Assembly: GCA_030640595.1 (NCBI GenBank) | Contig: DAOWJC010000084.1 | Coordinates: forward strand, 1-5,270 | Reading direction: 5' to 3' | From: Dehalococcoidia bacterium | Lineage (GTDB): Bacteria; Chloroflexota; Dehalococcoidia; Dehalococcoidales; DAOWJC01 | DNA: 5,270 nt | Shown: piece after piece, positions 1 through 5,270 of the stretch | How the letters are laid out: each line of letters opens with the position of its first letter | Position numbering within the stretch: position 1 is the first letter of the stretch | The notes under the pieces: model-generated | The model's database searches: none | Told to the model about the DNA's origin: nothing | The model's input: only the letters and a program-made list of their open reading frames with translations | Position numbers and translations under genes: made by a program

Positions 1-36
1 TATAAGGTATGCCATCAGATTCAATTGAGTTTACAC

Positions 37-69
37 ATATTAGCGTTAGATTTCAAATAGTGCTAATAT
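37..69 (+). promoter_or_regulatory. Inverted repeat overlapping a possible promoter of queF
   Basis: Bases 37-44 (ATATTAGC) are perfectly mirrored by 62-69 (GCTAATAT) across a 17-base spacer, and G-T plus A-T pairs could extend the stem inward to about 48/58. The right arm overlaps TGCTAATAT (61-69), which looks like an extended -10 element with four of six consensus bases. No good -35 hexamer lies 16-18 bases upstream. A repressor operator for the queF-cupin pair, or an RNA hairpin ahead of the ribosome site, are both possible. It is not followed by a T run, so it is unlikely to be an intrinsic terminator. Bases 1-36 show nothing assignable. Confidence 0.3.
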
Positions 70-85
70 AAATAGGGGAATAAAA

Positions 86-490
86 GTGGCAATAGATAAA
101 TATACCTCAAGGCGATTTGATATTCAGTCGGAAGAGGCGATTGACCTGGCTGTGCTTGAAGCTGTTCCCTTTGACTACCCTGACTCGGCAACTGAGGTAG
201 TCTATGAGACTGAGGAGTTCACCTTTGTTTGCCCGTGGACTGGCTTACCTGATTTTTGCCGACTGGTGATACGCTATGTCCCCCACCATTCCCTGGTCGA
301 ACTCAAATCCTTGAAATACTACCTGACCTCCTATCGGAATGTGGGAATATTGCAGGAGCACGCCGTAAACCGCATCCTTCAAGATTTAGTGCAACTTTTA
401 CAGCCGGTTTCAATGGTGATAGAGGCTGAGTACAAGGAAAGAGGCGGTCTAAAAACCAAAGCAGTCGCCCGATACGAGAAAGAGCAATAA
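86..490 (+). CDS. queF: NADPH-dependent 7-cyano-7-deazaguanine reductase (preQ0 reductase, QueF)
   Basis: Cytosolic enzyme that reduces the nitrile of preQ0 to the aminomethyl group of preQ1 with NADPH, a step in making the queuosine of tRNA. It is a single tunnelling-fold domain of 134 residues, the short type resembling Bacillus YkvM rather than the double-domain E. coli form. The catalytic cysteine is Cys49 in FVCPWTGLPDF, with the partner Asp56 seven residues on. The family motif is ELKSLKYY at 72-79, the NADPH-binding signature of QueF, followed by SYRN. Glu91 fits the substrate-binding glutamate; the residue before it is Gln90 where the Bacillus enzyme has His. The GTG start is backed by AGGGG at 74-78, seven bases upstream. 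The cupin gene follows after a few bases and is probably co-transcribed. No preQ1 riboswitch was recognised in the 85 bases before it. The family call is secure. Confidence 0.93.
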   Translation: MAIDKYTSRRFDIQSEEAIDLAVLEAVPFDYPDSATEVVYETEEFTFVCPWTGLPDFCRLVIRYVPHHSLVELKSLKYYLTSYRNVGILQEHAVNRILQDLVQLLQPVSMVIEAEYKERGGLKTKAVARYEKEQ

Positions 491-495
491 AAAAT

Positions 496-500
496 AAGGA
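496..500 (+). promoter_or_regulatory. Ribosome binding site that places the cupin start at 509
   Basis: AAGGA at 496-500 lies eight bases before the ATG at 509 but runs directly into the ATG at 500. Normal spacing therefore favours 509 as the true start of the cupin gene. Confidence 0.6.
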
Positions 501-508
501 TGAAGGCA

Positions 509-841
509 ATGAAAGTAAGTAAGTACCTTGATACTAAACCAACTCAAGAGCTACCCGGAGTAGTTAAGCGTGAGGTTATTAACGCTGATGATGGGGCACC
601 AAACTTTTGCATGCGCGTCTTTGAGGTTGAACCCGGTAGCTCCACCCCACCCCATTCTCACCAGTGGGAACACGAGGCATATGTTCTTTCCGGTCGGGGG
701 GTGGTGGTAAGTGGAGACAGGGAAACCCAGATAGCGAAAGACAGCGTTGTCTTTGTCCCGCCTAACGAGCATCACTGCTTTGTCAATAACGGTAACGAGA
801 CTCTCCGCTTTATCTGCGTCATCCCGCTAGTTAAGACTTGA
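509..841 (+). CDS. Small single-domain cupin protein, function unknown
   Basis: A 110-residue protein made of one cupin beta-barrel. Motif 1 is seen as GSSTPPHSHQWEHEAYVLSG, giving the likely metal ligands His49, His51, His55 or Glu56. Motif 2 is VPPNEHHCFVNNG with His88 or His89 as the last ligand. A bound divalent metal is therefore likely. Single cupins of this kind include dioxygenases, isomerases and small-molecule sensors, and nothing here picks a substrate. No signal peptide or membrane segment is seen, so it should be cytosolic. An in-frame ATG at 500 would add three residues, but the ribosome site AAGGA (496-500) is well spaced only for 509. It follows queF by 18 bases and is probably in the same transcript. 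It converges on radA with a 17-base gap in which no terminator is visible. Confidence 0.85.
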   Translation: MKVSKYLDTKPTQELPGVVKREVINADDGAPNFCMRVFEVEPGSSTPPHSHQWEHEAYVLSGRGVVVSGDRETQIAKDSVVFVPPNEHHCFVNNGNETLRFICVIPLVKT

Positions 842-858
842 GAGCCGAATTATACACC

Positions 859-2241
859 TCAAGCTTTTAGCTTACCTCTGACCAGCCCGACTCCTATGGC
901 TTCCCGTAGGGTGCTGACGGGGATAAGCTCGATATTCTTGGGGACTGGGCTAATCCTGGCACCAACTTTAGGCACCAGGCAGCGCTTGAATCCCAGCCGG
1001 GCCGCTTCAGCTACTCGCCTGTCTAGTTGAGAAACGGCTCTTAGCTCACCGCTTAGCCCCACCTCCCCCACTGCCACCAGTTGTGGGTCAACCCCGACAT
1101 CGCGGAAGCTGGAGGCAATAGCCATGGCAATACCCAAGTCAGCCGCCGGCTCTCCAATCTTAAGCCCGCCGGTAACATTAGCTATAATATCCTGACTTCC
1201 CAGCCTCAGGCCGATTCGCCTGGTCAGCACGGCAGCTATTAGCAGCAACCGACCGAAATCAACACCGTTGGCAGTGCGCCGTGGAAAGCCAAAGCTAGTG
1301 GGACTCGTCAAGGCCTGAATCTCCACCAGCAGGGGTCGACTACCTTCAAGGGTAGGCACTACCGCTGAGCCTATAGTCTCACCACCCCGCTGGGATAGGA
1401 ATACCTGCGATGGATTATCTACCTCAATCAGACCTTGCTCCTTCATCTCAAAGACACCTACCTCATTGGTAGAGCCAAAGCGATTTTTCGCGCAACGCAG
1501 CAACCGATAGGCACTAAACGGCTCGCCCTCCAGGTAGAGCACCACATCAACAATGTGCTCCAGAACCCTAGGACCGGCAATAGCACCCTCCTTGGTTACA
1601 TGCCCGGCAATGAAAATAGGCACGCCGCCGAGCTTTGCCCAGTGCATAAGCCGCAGGGTGCATTCTCGCACTTGGGTTATACTGCCCGGTGCTGTATCCA
1701 ACTCAGGGAGGTAAACAGCCTGGATGGAATCAATAACCACCAGACTGGGTGATAATTCCTCAAGCTGGTTCAGGACAACCTCCAGGTCAGTCTCAGCCAG
1801 AAGGTAAAGCTGCTCACCCTTTACCCCCAGACGTTCTGACCTGAGCTTAATCTGGTGCAGCGTTTCCTCACCGGAAACATAAACCACCTTACCTCTAGCC
1901 TGCGTTACCAGAGCCGAAATCTGAAGCAGGAGGGTTGATTTACCAATACCGGGGTCGCCACCAATGAGCACCATGGAACCAGATACCAGCCCTCCGCCCA
2001 GCACCCGGTTAATCTCAGCCAGAGGCAGTGGAAAGCGGTCTGCCGCCCCAATTACAACCTGAGATAGCTCTTGTGGTGGGTTAACCAGTGAAATAGGCCG
2101 GAAGGAGGTAACCGGAGCAGTTATCGTTTTCTCGACAAAGCTGTTCCACTCCTGGCAGCTTGGACAGCGCCCTAGCCATTTAAGGCTCTCCTTGCCGCAC
2201 TGCTGACAGACAAAGACAGTCCTTTTATCTGATTTGTTCAC
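859..2241 (-). CDS. radA: DNA repair protein RadA (Sms), branch-migration ATPase
   Basis: RadA is a hexameric DnaB-like ATPase that works with RecA to extend and resolve recombination intermediates. The 460 residues have all family parts in order. A C4 zinc finger has Cys12, Cys15, Cys26 and Cys29. A RecA-like ATPase core has Walker A GGDPGIGKS at 94-102 and Walker B LVVID at 167-171. The RadA signature KNRFG is at 252-256. A C-terminal Lon-like domain runs from about 290 to 455; its EPAADLG (364-370) has no Lon catalytic serine, as usual in RadA, so it is not a protease. The length is typical of the family. The start is GTG; the only ribosome-site match is a weak AGGT at 2252-2255. It lies 86 bases downstream of oadB on the same strand. 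No clear terminator separates them, so read-through from the decarboxylase operon is possible. The C-terminus converges on the cupin gene. Confidence 0.97.
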   Translation of the reverse strand: MNKSDKRTVFVCQQCGKESLKWLGRCPSCQEWNSFVEKTITAPVTSFRPISLVNPPQELSQVVIGAADRFPLPLAEINRVLGGGLVSGSMVLIGGDPGIGKSTLLLQISALVTQARGKVVYVSGEETLHQIKLRSERLGVKGEQLYLLAETDLEVVLNQLEELSPSLVVIDSIQAVYLPELDTAPGSITQVRECTLRLMHWAKLGGVPIFIAGHVTKEGAIAGPRVLEHIVDVVLYLEGEPFSAYRLLRCAKNRFGSTNEVGVFEMKEQGLIEVDNPSQVFLSQRGGETIGSAVVPTLEGSRPLLVEIQALTSPTSFGFPRRTANGVDFGRLLLIAAVLTRRIGLRLGSQDIIANVTGGLKIGEPAADLGIAMAIASSFRDVGVDPQLVAVGEVGLSGELRAVSQLDRRVAEAARLGFKRCLVPKVGARISPVPKNIELIPVSTLREAIGVGLVRGKLKA

Positions 2242-2327
2242 AGATTGACTTTACCTGATTTTAGGTAGTAATGCAAGGGTAATTTTGAAGAATTTGAATT
2301 AAACGGGGTCGGAGCTAAAGCAATATA

Positions 2328-3695
2328 TCAGCCCACCATACCTAAGAACACACCACCGGCGATGGCAGCACCAATAGCCCCAGCCACATTAGGACCCATG
2401 GCATGCATTAACAGGAAGTTTCTGGGATTTGCCTTCTGCCCCATTACCTGCACCACCCTGGCTGCCATAGGTACTGCTGATACCCCGGCAGCACCTATCA
2501 TAGGATTAATCTTCTCCTTGGACAAAAGGTTCATCAATTTAGCCATTAAAACACCGGCTCCGGTAGCAGTACCAAATGCCACCACCCCTAGAAACAAGAC
2601 CATTAAGGTCTTTGGCAGAAGGAAATTTCCGGCGCTCATGGTGGCGCCGATACATAGTGTGATGAATATGGTCAGGATGTCTATGAATGCAGTCTGTGCC
2701 GTTTTACTAAGCCTGTCGGTGACACCGCAGGTCATAAACAGGTTCCCAAGCATGAAGCAGCCGATAAGTGGGGCTGACATAGGAACAAACAAAATTACAA
2801 TTATTGCTGAAAATACAGGGAATAATATCTTCTCCCGATTTGAGACTTCACGCAACTGTGGTTTCATATAGATAGCTCGCTCTTTCTTAGTGGTGAGCAA
2901 TTTTATTATTGGCGGCTGGATAATAGGCACCAGCGCCATATAGGTATAGCAGGCGACAGCGGTAGCGCCTATTATGTGAGGGGCAAGGATAGAGGTAACA
3001 TAAATTGTGGTTGGTCCTTCGGCACCCCCAATTATGCCTATGGAGGCTGCCTCGGCAATGGTGAACCCCTCCACCATAAATAAGTTAGTGGCTAAGGCGG
3101 CAAAAAAGGCAAAATAGACACCAAATTGGGCAGCGGCACCGAGCAGCAGGGTCTTGGGATTGGCTATCATCGGACCAAAGTCGGTTAATGCTCCCAGACA
3201 GAGGAAGATGAGCGGCGGTATAATCTGCCACATAATCCCATAGGCAAATACTCTGGAAAGTAAACCCACTGGCTTGGTCGGTAACTCCGCCTGGTCCGTC
3301 TGGGCATTGGTTATCATTACCGCCACTACTTCACCAGGCTCAATCACCTGACCCGGTGAAACTACGACTTCTTTGAGCCGCCCATGGATTGGAGCCAATA
3401 CCTCTCCGGAGTCTAACTGTAAGATAATATCGCTTTCCCCAATCCTGGTGGTTTTATCCACCTCAATACTGATAACCCTGGCTGGTGCTCCTGACGTATT
3501 TGTTACCTGCAGCTCATAATCCATCAAGCCGCCAAGGGGGAGATTAATTAATAGGATGCCGAAACCTATGGGCACTAGTAAAAGGGGCTCCATCTTCTTG
3601 CTAACTCCCAAGTAGATTAGAGCCCCTCCGATAAGGAGCATTAAAGCATTGCCCCAATAAAAAAACAAAAACCCAGTTTCAAAAAAACCGAACAT
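2328..3695 (-). CDS. oadB: Na+-translocating decarboxylase beta subunit (OadB/MmdB/GcdB family) with an inserted lipoyl-like domain
   Basis: Integral membrane subunit that decarboxylates carboxybiotin and couples this to Na+ export. The protein is 455 residues from the ATG at 3695; a TTG one codon earlier (3698) is possible, and neither has a clear ribosome site. Membrane segments are visible at about 9-29, 37-58, 153-171, 181-207 and through the C-terminal half. Family hallmarks are LTDFGPMIANPKTLLLGAAA at 170-189, GGAEGPTTIY at 223-232, and NPMIGAAGVSAVPMAARV at 397-414. By alignment from memory with Klebsiella OadB, Tyr252, Asn397, Gly401, Ser406 and Arg413 match its functional residues Tyr229, Asn373, Gly377, Ser382 and Arg389, while its Asp203 is Glu226 here. 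Residues 63-129 form an insert, described separately. It follows the biotin carrier gene by 14 bases and is last in a tight cluster. The substrate of the whole complex cannot be read from this subunit; the symbol denotes the family only. Confidence 0.95.
   Translation of the reverse strand: MFGFFETGFLFFYWGNALMLLIGGALIYLGVSKKMEPLLLVPIGFGILLINLPLGGLMDYELQVTNTSGAPARVISIEVDKTTRIGESDIILQLDSGEVLAPIHGRLKEVVVSPGQVIEPGEVVAVMITNAQTDQAELPTKPVGLLSRVFAYGIMWQIIPPLIFLCLGALTDFGPMIANPKTLLLGAAAQFGVYFAFFAALATNLFMVEGFTIAEAASIGIIGGAEGPTTIYVTSILAPHIIGATAVACYTYMALVPIIQPPIIKLLTTKKERAIYMKPQLREVSNREKILFPVFSAIIVILFVPMSAPLIGCFMLGNLFMTCGVTDRLSKTAQTAFIDILTIFITLCIGATMSAGNFLLPKTLMVLFLGVVAFGTATGAGVLMAKLMNLLSKEKINPMIGAAGVSAVPMAARVVQVMGQKANPRNFLLMHAMGPNVAGAIGAAIAGGVFLGMVG
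3309..3509 (-). other. Biotinyl/lipoyl-like domain inserted in OadB, lacking the acceptor lysine
   Basis: This segment encodes OadB residues 63-129, between membrane segments 2 and 3. It can be aligned by eye along its length with the separate 73-residue biotin carrier next door: PARVISIEVDKTTRIGESD corresponds to LTGKIVSVNVKPGDTVKEGD, and LAPIHGRLKEVVVSPGQVIE to LAPVDGTVTQVEIEVEQVVK. The hairpin that holds Met-Lys-Met in the carrier is shortened to Asp-Ser-Gly (95-97) and has no lysine, so it should not be biotinylated. It is followed by a short Thr/Gln/Glu-rich linker into membrane segment 3. A barrel-sandwich fold is inferred from this alignment and is not proven. Confidence 0.7.
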
Positions 3696-3709
3696 CAATC
3701 GCCAACTTT

Positions 3710-3931
3710 TTAGTATTCAATAACGGCGATTCTCTCGCCAGGCTTAACTACTTGCTCAACTTCAATCTCTACTTGAGTAACGGTGCCGTCTACCGGAGCC
3801 AATATAGGGTTCTCCATCTTCATTGATTCCAGCAGACAGAGTACATCTCCCTCCTTAACCGTGTCCCCCGGTTTGACGTTTACACTGACAATCTTACCCG
3901 TCAGTGGAACCTCTACAATTTCTTGCGCCAA
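3710..3931 (-). CDS. Biotin carrier subunit of the Na+-translocating decarboxylase (MmdC/GcdC-like)
   Basis: A 73-residue protein that is nothing but a biotinyl domain. It carries the carboxyl group on biotin from the carboxyltransferase to the beta subunit. The acceptor is Lys38 in ESMKMENP (35-42), with the paired turns PGDTVKEGD before it and APVDGT after it, giving the two-fold symmetric barrel of this family. It lacks the long Pro/Ala-rich linker that many stand-alone carriers have in front of the domain, so it is unusually short. The start is TTG at 3931, supported by a strong AAAGGAGAT eight bases upstream. The gene begins three bases after the stop of the OadG-like gene, and its ribosome site lies inside that gene, so translation is probably coupled. 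It needs a biotin ligase, encoded elsewhere. A lipoyl role is unlikely given the Met-Lys-Met motif. Confidence 0.93.
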   Translation of the reverse strand: MAQEIVEVPLTGKIVSVNVKPGDTVKEGDVLCLLESMKMENPILAPVDGTVTQVEIEVEQVVKPGERIAVIEY

Positions 3932-3934
3932 CTT

Positions 3935-4099
3935 CTAATCTCCTTTCTTCTTGATATCAGCTTCACTCTTACCAGCGCTGATTTTAGTAAGCACCAGACC
4001 TGTTAGCCATATGACTACGGCTAAAATAACTAGCAACGCAAAGACCGTGCCAAAACCAACACCGCCAACTTGTACAGCCTGCCCCCAAGGCACTTCCAT
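3935..4099 (-). CDS. Small OadG-like membrane subunit of the decarboxylase (gamma/delta subunit)
   Basis: A 54-residue protein, easily missed by length cut-offs. It begins MEVPWGQAVQ, continues GVGFGTVFALLVILAVVIW as one membrane helix (about residues 12-37), and ends in a short lysine-rich cytosolic tail (ISAGKSEADIKKKGD). This is the layout of the OAD gamma family: a short N-terminus, a Gly-rich entry with TVF, one helix and a charged tail. In known pumps this subunit anchors and stabilises the complex and helps bind the carboxyltransferase. The tail is much shorter than in Klebsiella OadG and lacks its Pro-rich and His metal-binding end, as in MmdD-like forms. The start is ATG at 4099 with AGGAGG at 4112-4117 and AGGAT at 4106-4110. 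It is the first gene of the pump cluster, where the alpha subunit would often precede it, but upstream lies clpC. The family call rests on pattern and context. Confidence 0.82.
   Translation of the reverse strand: MEVPWGQAVQVGGVGFGTVFALLVILAVVIWLTGLVLTKISAGKSEADIKKKGD
3938..3946 (-). promoter_or_regulatory. Strong ribosome binding site supporting the TTG start of the biotin carrier
   Basis: On the minus strand this reads AAAGGAGAT, with GGAG eight bases before the TTG at 3931. It lies within the last codons of the OadG-like gene and ends just before that gene's stop codon. It decides the rare start codon and suggests translational coupling. Confidence 0.8.
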
Positions 4100-4105
4100 A
4101 TTGCT

Positions 4106-4117
4106 ATCCTGCCTCCT
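4106..4117 (-). promoter_or_regulatory. Ribosome binding site of the OadG-like gene
   Basis: The minus strand reads AGGAGGCAGGAT here: a full AGGAGG 12 bases before the ATG at 4099, and a second AGGAT six bases before it. This supports the short gene as truly translated. No convincing promoter could be placed between here and the hairpin at 4187-4233. Confidence 0.7.
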
Positions 4118-4186
4118 TATCCCCTACTAACCCGTTTTTAAGCGGTCTTAATATACACAACTATTTACTTCGTCCCACATATCAAA

Positions 4187-4233
4187 ATGAAAGGGTGGTT
4201 ATTTCATCTATCTCAGTTTCCCCACCCTTTCAT
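4187..4233 (-). terminator. Hairpin between clpC and the decarboxylase cluster, probable weak terminator
   Basis: Bases 4187-4198 (ATGAAAGGGTGG) pair perfectly with 4222-4233 (CCACCCTTTCAT), a 12-bp stem with a 23-base loop. On the minus strand the stem runs into ATTTTGATAT, a short T run, and it begins 30 bases after the clpC stop, so it fits a weak intrinsic terminator of clpC. On the plus strand there is no T run. The large loop and poor T run leave partial read-through, or an RNA-stability role, possible. Confidence 0.55.
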
Positions 4234-4263
4234 AACCCACTAGCTTATCTATACATAAGTAAC

Positions 4264-5270
4264 TTACGGTTTATCATCTCCCAGCAATGCGCCTACGGCT
4301 GCTAGATTTGGTAACACGAACTCGTCCTTCGATTCACTTACAATTTCGCCATCCTTAATATCTACGACTGCATAAGAAACGTAACTATTCTCTGATACAC
4401 GAGGCTCAAGAATGTCTCTGTCCTTAATTCTGCCTTCGGGTTCACCCTTCATGACTTCTTTTATCTGATCTTTGATTATCTCTTCCATGTCAAATTTGAT
4501 ACTCTTTGCTGAAAACACGGTTAAAGAATCTCCAGAACCCTCTATACTAAGGATAGAGAGATTATTCTTGGCAGTCTTGATTATAACCTCCATGGCCTCA
4601 GCTTCCTTGATAGTAACCTTAACCTCAAAAACCCTATCAAATCGCTTAAATTCATTACGGAGCAAATCCTCCGATAGTTTATCCTCAACCATATCTTGAA
4701 TCACCCGGCGTAGCGGTCGAGCCCCAAAGACCTCATCATAGCCCTTCTCACCCAGGAAATCTTTAGCCGCGTCGGTTACTTCCAGCTTTATCCCCTTCTC
4801 GGATAGTTGCTGAGTTACCGTAACCAGCATTAAATCAACTATTTCTCGGATTTGTTCTTTGGTGAGGGAATGAAACACGACCACACCATCAACACGATTG
4901 AGAAACTCGGGACGGAAGGTCTTCTTTAATTCGCCAAGCAACTTCTCCTTCATCCGCTCGTAAGACTCCTGCCGGGACTTAGCCTCATCATGAACAGCAA
5001 AACCTATGGTGGTGCCTTTCCTGATAAGCTCAGCACCCACATTGCTGGGCATAGCAATAATGCTGTTGCGGAAATCAACACGACGACCCTTGGCATCGGT
5101 CAAGTGACCATCATCAAATATCTGGAGCAATATATTAAACACATCGGGGTGAGCCTTTTCAATCTCATCAAGGAGTATGACGCAGTATGACTTGCGTCTC
5201 ACCGCTTCGGTTAACTGCCCTCCCTCCTCATAGCCAACATATCCTGGCGGTGCCCCAACCAGTCGGGATA
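4264..5270 (-). CDS. clpC: ClpC-type ATP-dependent unfoldase, C-terminal part (cut by the window edge)
   Basis: The last 334 residues of a class I Clp ATPase that unfolds proteins and feeds them to the ClpP protease. The frame stays open to base 5270, so the N-domain, first AAA+ ring and second Walker A lie outside. In order, counting from the first whole codon in the window: pore loop GYVGYEEGG at 9-17, Walker B LLDEIEKAH at 32-40, sensor 1 with Asn76, IGF at 88-90, FRPEFLNR with the arginine finger at 118-125, and sensor 2 GAR at 182-184. IGF sits where ClpC and ClpA carry the loop that docks on ClpP, and the flanking YERMKEK region looks like ClpC rather than ClpB. Two oddities: sensor 1 reads MPSN where MTSN is usual, and after about residue 220 there is an extra charged tail of some 110 residues. 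A hairpin terminator follows the stop. Its promoter is outside. Confidence 0.9.
   Translation of the reverse strand, partial: SRLVGAPPGYVGYEEGGQLTEAVRRKSYCVILLDEIEKAHPDVFNILLQIFDDGHLTDAKGRRVDFRNSIIAMPSNVGAELIRKGTTIGFAVHDEAKSRQESYERMKEKLLGELKKTFRPEFLNRVDGVVVFHSLTKEQIREIVDLMLVTVTQQLSEKGIKLEVTDAAKDFLGEKGYDEVFGARPLRRVIQDMVEDKLSEDLLRNEFKRFDRVFEVKVTIKEAEAMEVIIKTAKNNLSILSIEGSGDSLTVFSAKSIKFDMEEIIKDQIKEVMKGEPEGRIKDRDILEPRVSENSYVSYAVVDIKDGEIVSESKDEFVLPNLAAVGALLGDDKP

Noticed and set aside
1..60. Tail of an upstream gene in frame 1 (open to TAG at 58-60)
   Set aside because: Only 19 codons with no recognisable family signal; frame 2 also ends by base 27, so nothing favours either.
1..85. preQ1 riboswitch ahead of queF
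   Set aside because: No recognisable preQ1 aptamer pattern such as a GC-rich stem with an A-rich tail ending at the ribosome site.
303..509. Minus-strand open frame opposite queF
   Set aside because: Low-complexity shadow of queF with no family motifs and no ribosome site; queF has clear catalytic residues in the other strand.
551..775. Minus-strand open frame opposite the cupin gene
   Set aside because: Shadow of a frame that carries complete cupin motifs; no recognisable protein features.
861..873. AAGCT-TTT-AGCTT hairpin at the 3' end of radA as a bidirectional terminator
   Set aside because: Only five base pairs, AT-rich, inside the radA coding end, and followed by no T run on either strand.
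1435..1752. Plus-strand open frame inside radA
   Set aside because: Antisense shadow of the conserved RadA ATPase core.
2242..2327. Promoter for radA (TTGCAT, 17 bases, TAAAGT on the minus strand)
   Set aside because: The -10 match is weak and would place the transcript start almost on the GTG start codon.
2362..2871. Plus-strand 169-residue open frame inside oadB
   Set aside because: Antisense of membrane-helix codons, which often leaves a long open frame; OadB motifs fill the other strand.
4197..4237. Alternative GGTTAT/ATAACC pairing as an antiterminator switch
   Set aside because: Only six base pairs versus the 12-bp main stem, and no leader peptide or ligand-binding structure is visible to drive a switch.
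4472..5190. Two short plus-strand open frames inside clpC (4472-4699 and 4990-5190)
   Set aside because: Antisense shadows; the minus strand encodes conserved Clp motifs across 4990-5190 and stays open through 4472-4699.
5200..5202. GTG at 5202 as the start of the Clp protein
   Set aside because: The frame stays open upstream to the window edge and encodes the conserved pore-loop stretch SRLVGAPPGYVGYEEGG, so this GTG is an internal valine.

Overview
The window is an ordinary chromosomal stretch from a bacterium, most likely an anaerobe or facultative anaerobe. The case rests on a membrane biotin-dependent Na+-pump decarboxylase module, a ClpC-type unfoldase with a ClpP-docking loop, and moderate GC with ATG, GTG and TTG starts behind AGGAGG-like ribosome sites. 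That set would fit Chloroflexota (Dehalococcoidia-like) or Firmicutes-like lineages, but this is inference and the sequence alone does not settle it. There are no mobile elements, CRISPR arrays, tRNA or rRNA genes.

Layout. Bases 1-85 are a leader with an 8-bp inverted repeat overlapping a -10-like element. Two genes run on the + strand: queF (86-490), then a small single-domain cupin (start most likely 509, end 841). Everything else is on the - strand. Converging on the cupin with a 17-bp gap is radA (2241 to 859). Upstream of it is a compact three-gene Na+-translocating decarboxylase cluster, in transcription order: a 54-residue OadG-like membrane subunit (4099 to 3935), a 73-residue biotin carrier (3931 to 3710) and the beta subunit OadB (3695 to 2328). 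Before that comes a weak hairpin terminator (4187-4233) and the 3' part of a clpC-like gene, cut by the window edge (5270 to 4264).

How the genes work together. The three decarboxylase genes supply the membrane and biotin parts of a pump in which carboxybiotin is decarboxylated at the beta subunit and Na+ is exported. The soluble carboxyltransferase (alpha subunit), which sets the substrate, is not in the window, so oxaloacetate, methylmalonyl-CoA, glutaconyl-CoA or another acid cannot be told apart. QueF (queuosine pathway), RadA (recombination repair) and ClpC (protein quality control) are housekeeping genes with no evident link to the pump.

I see no wholly new system. The most unusual points are: OadB carries, between its second and third membrane segments, a biotinyl/lipoyl-like domain without the acceptor lysine; the Na+-site aspartate of OadB is replaced by glutamate; and the ClpC protein has a long C-terminal tail beyond the usual end of the family.
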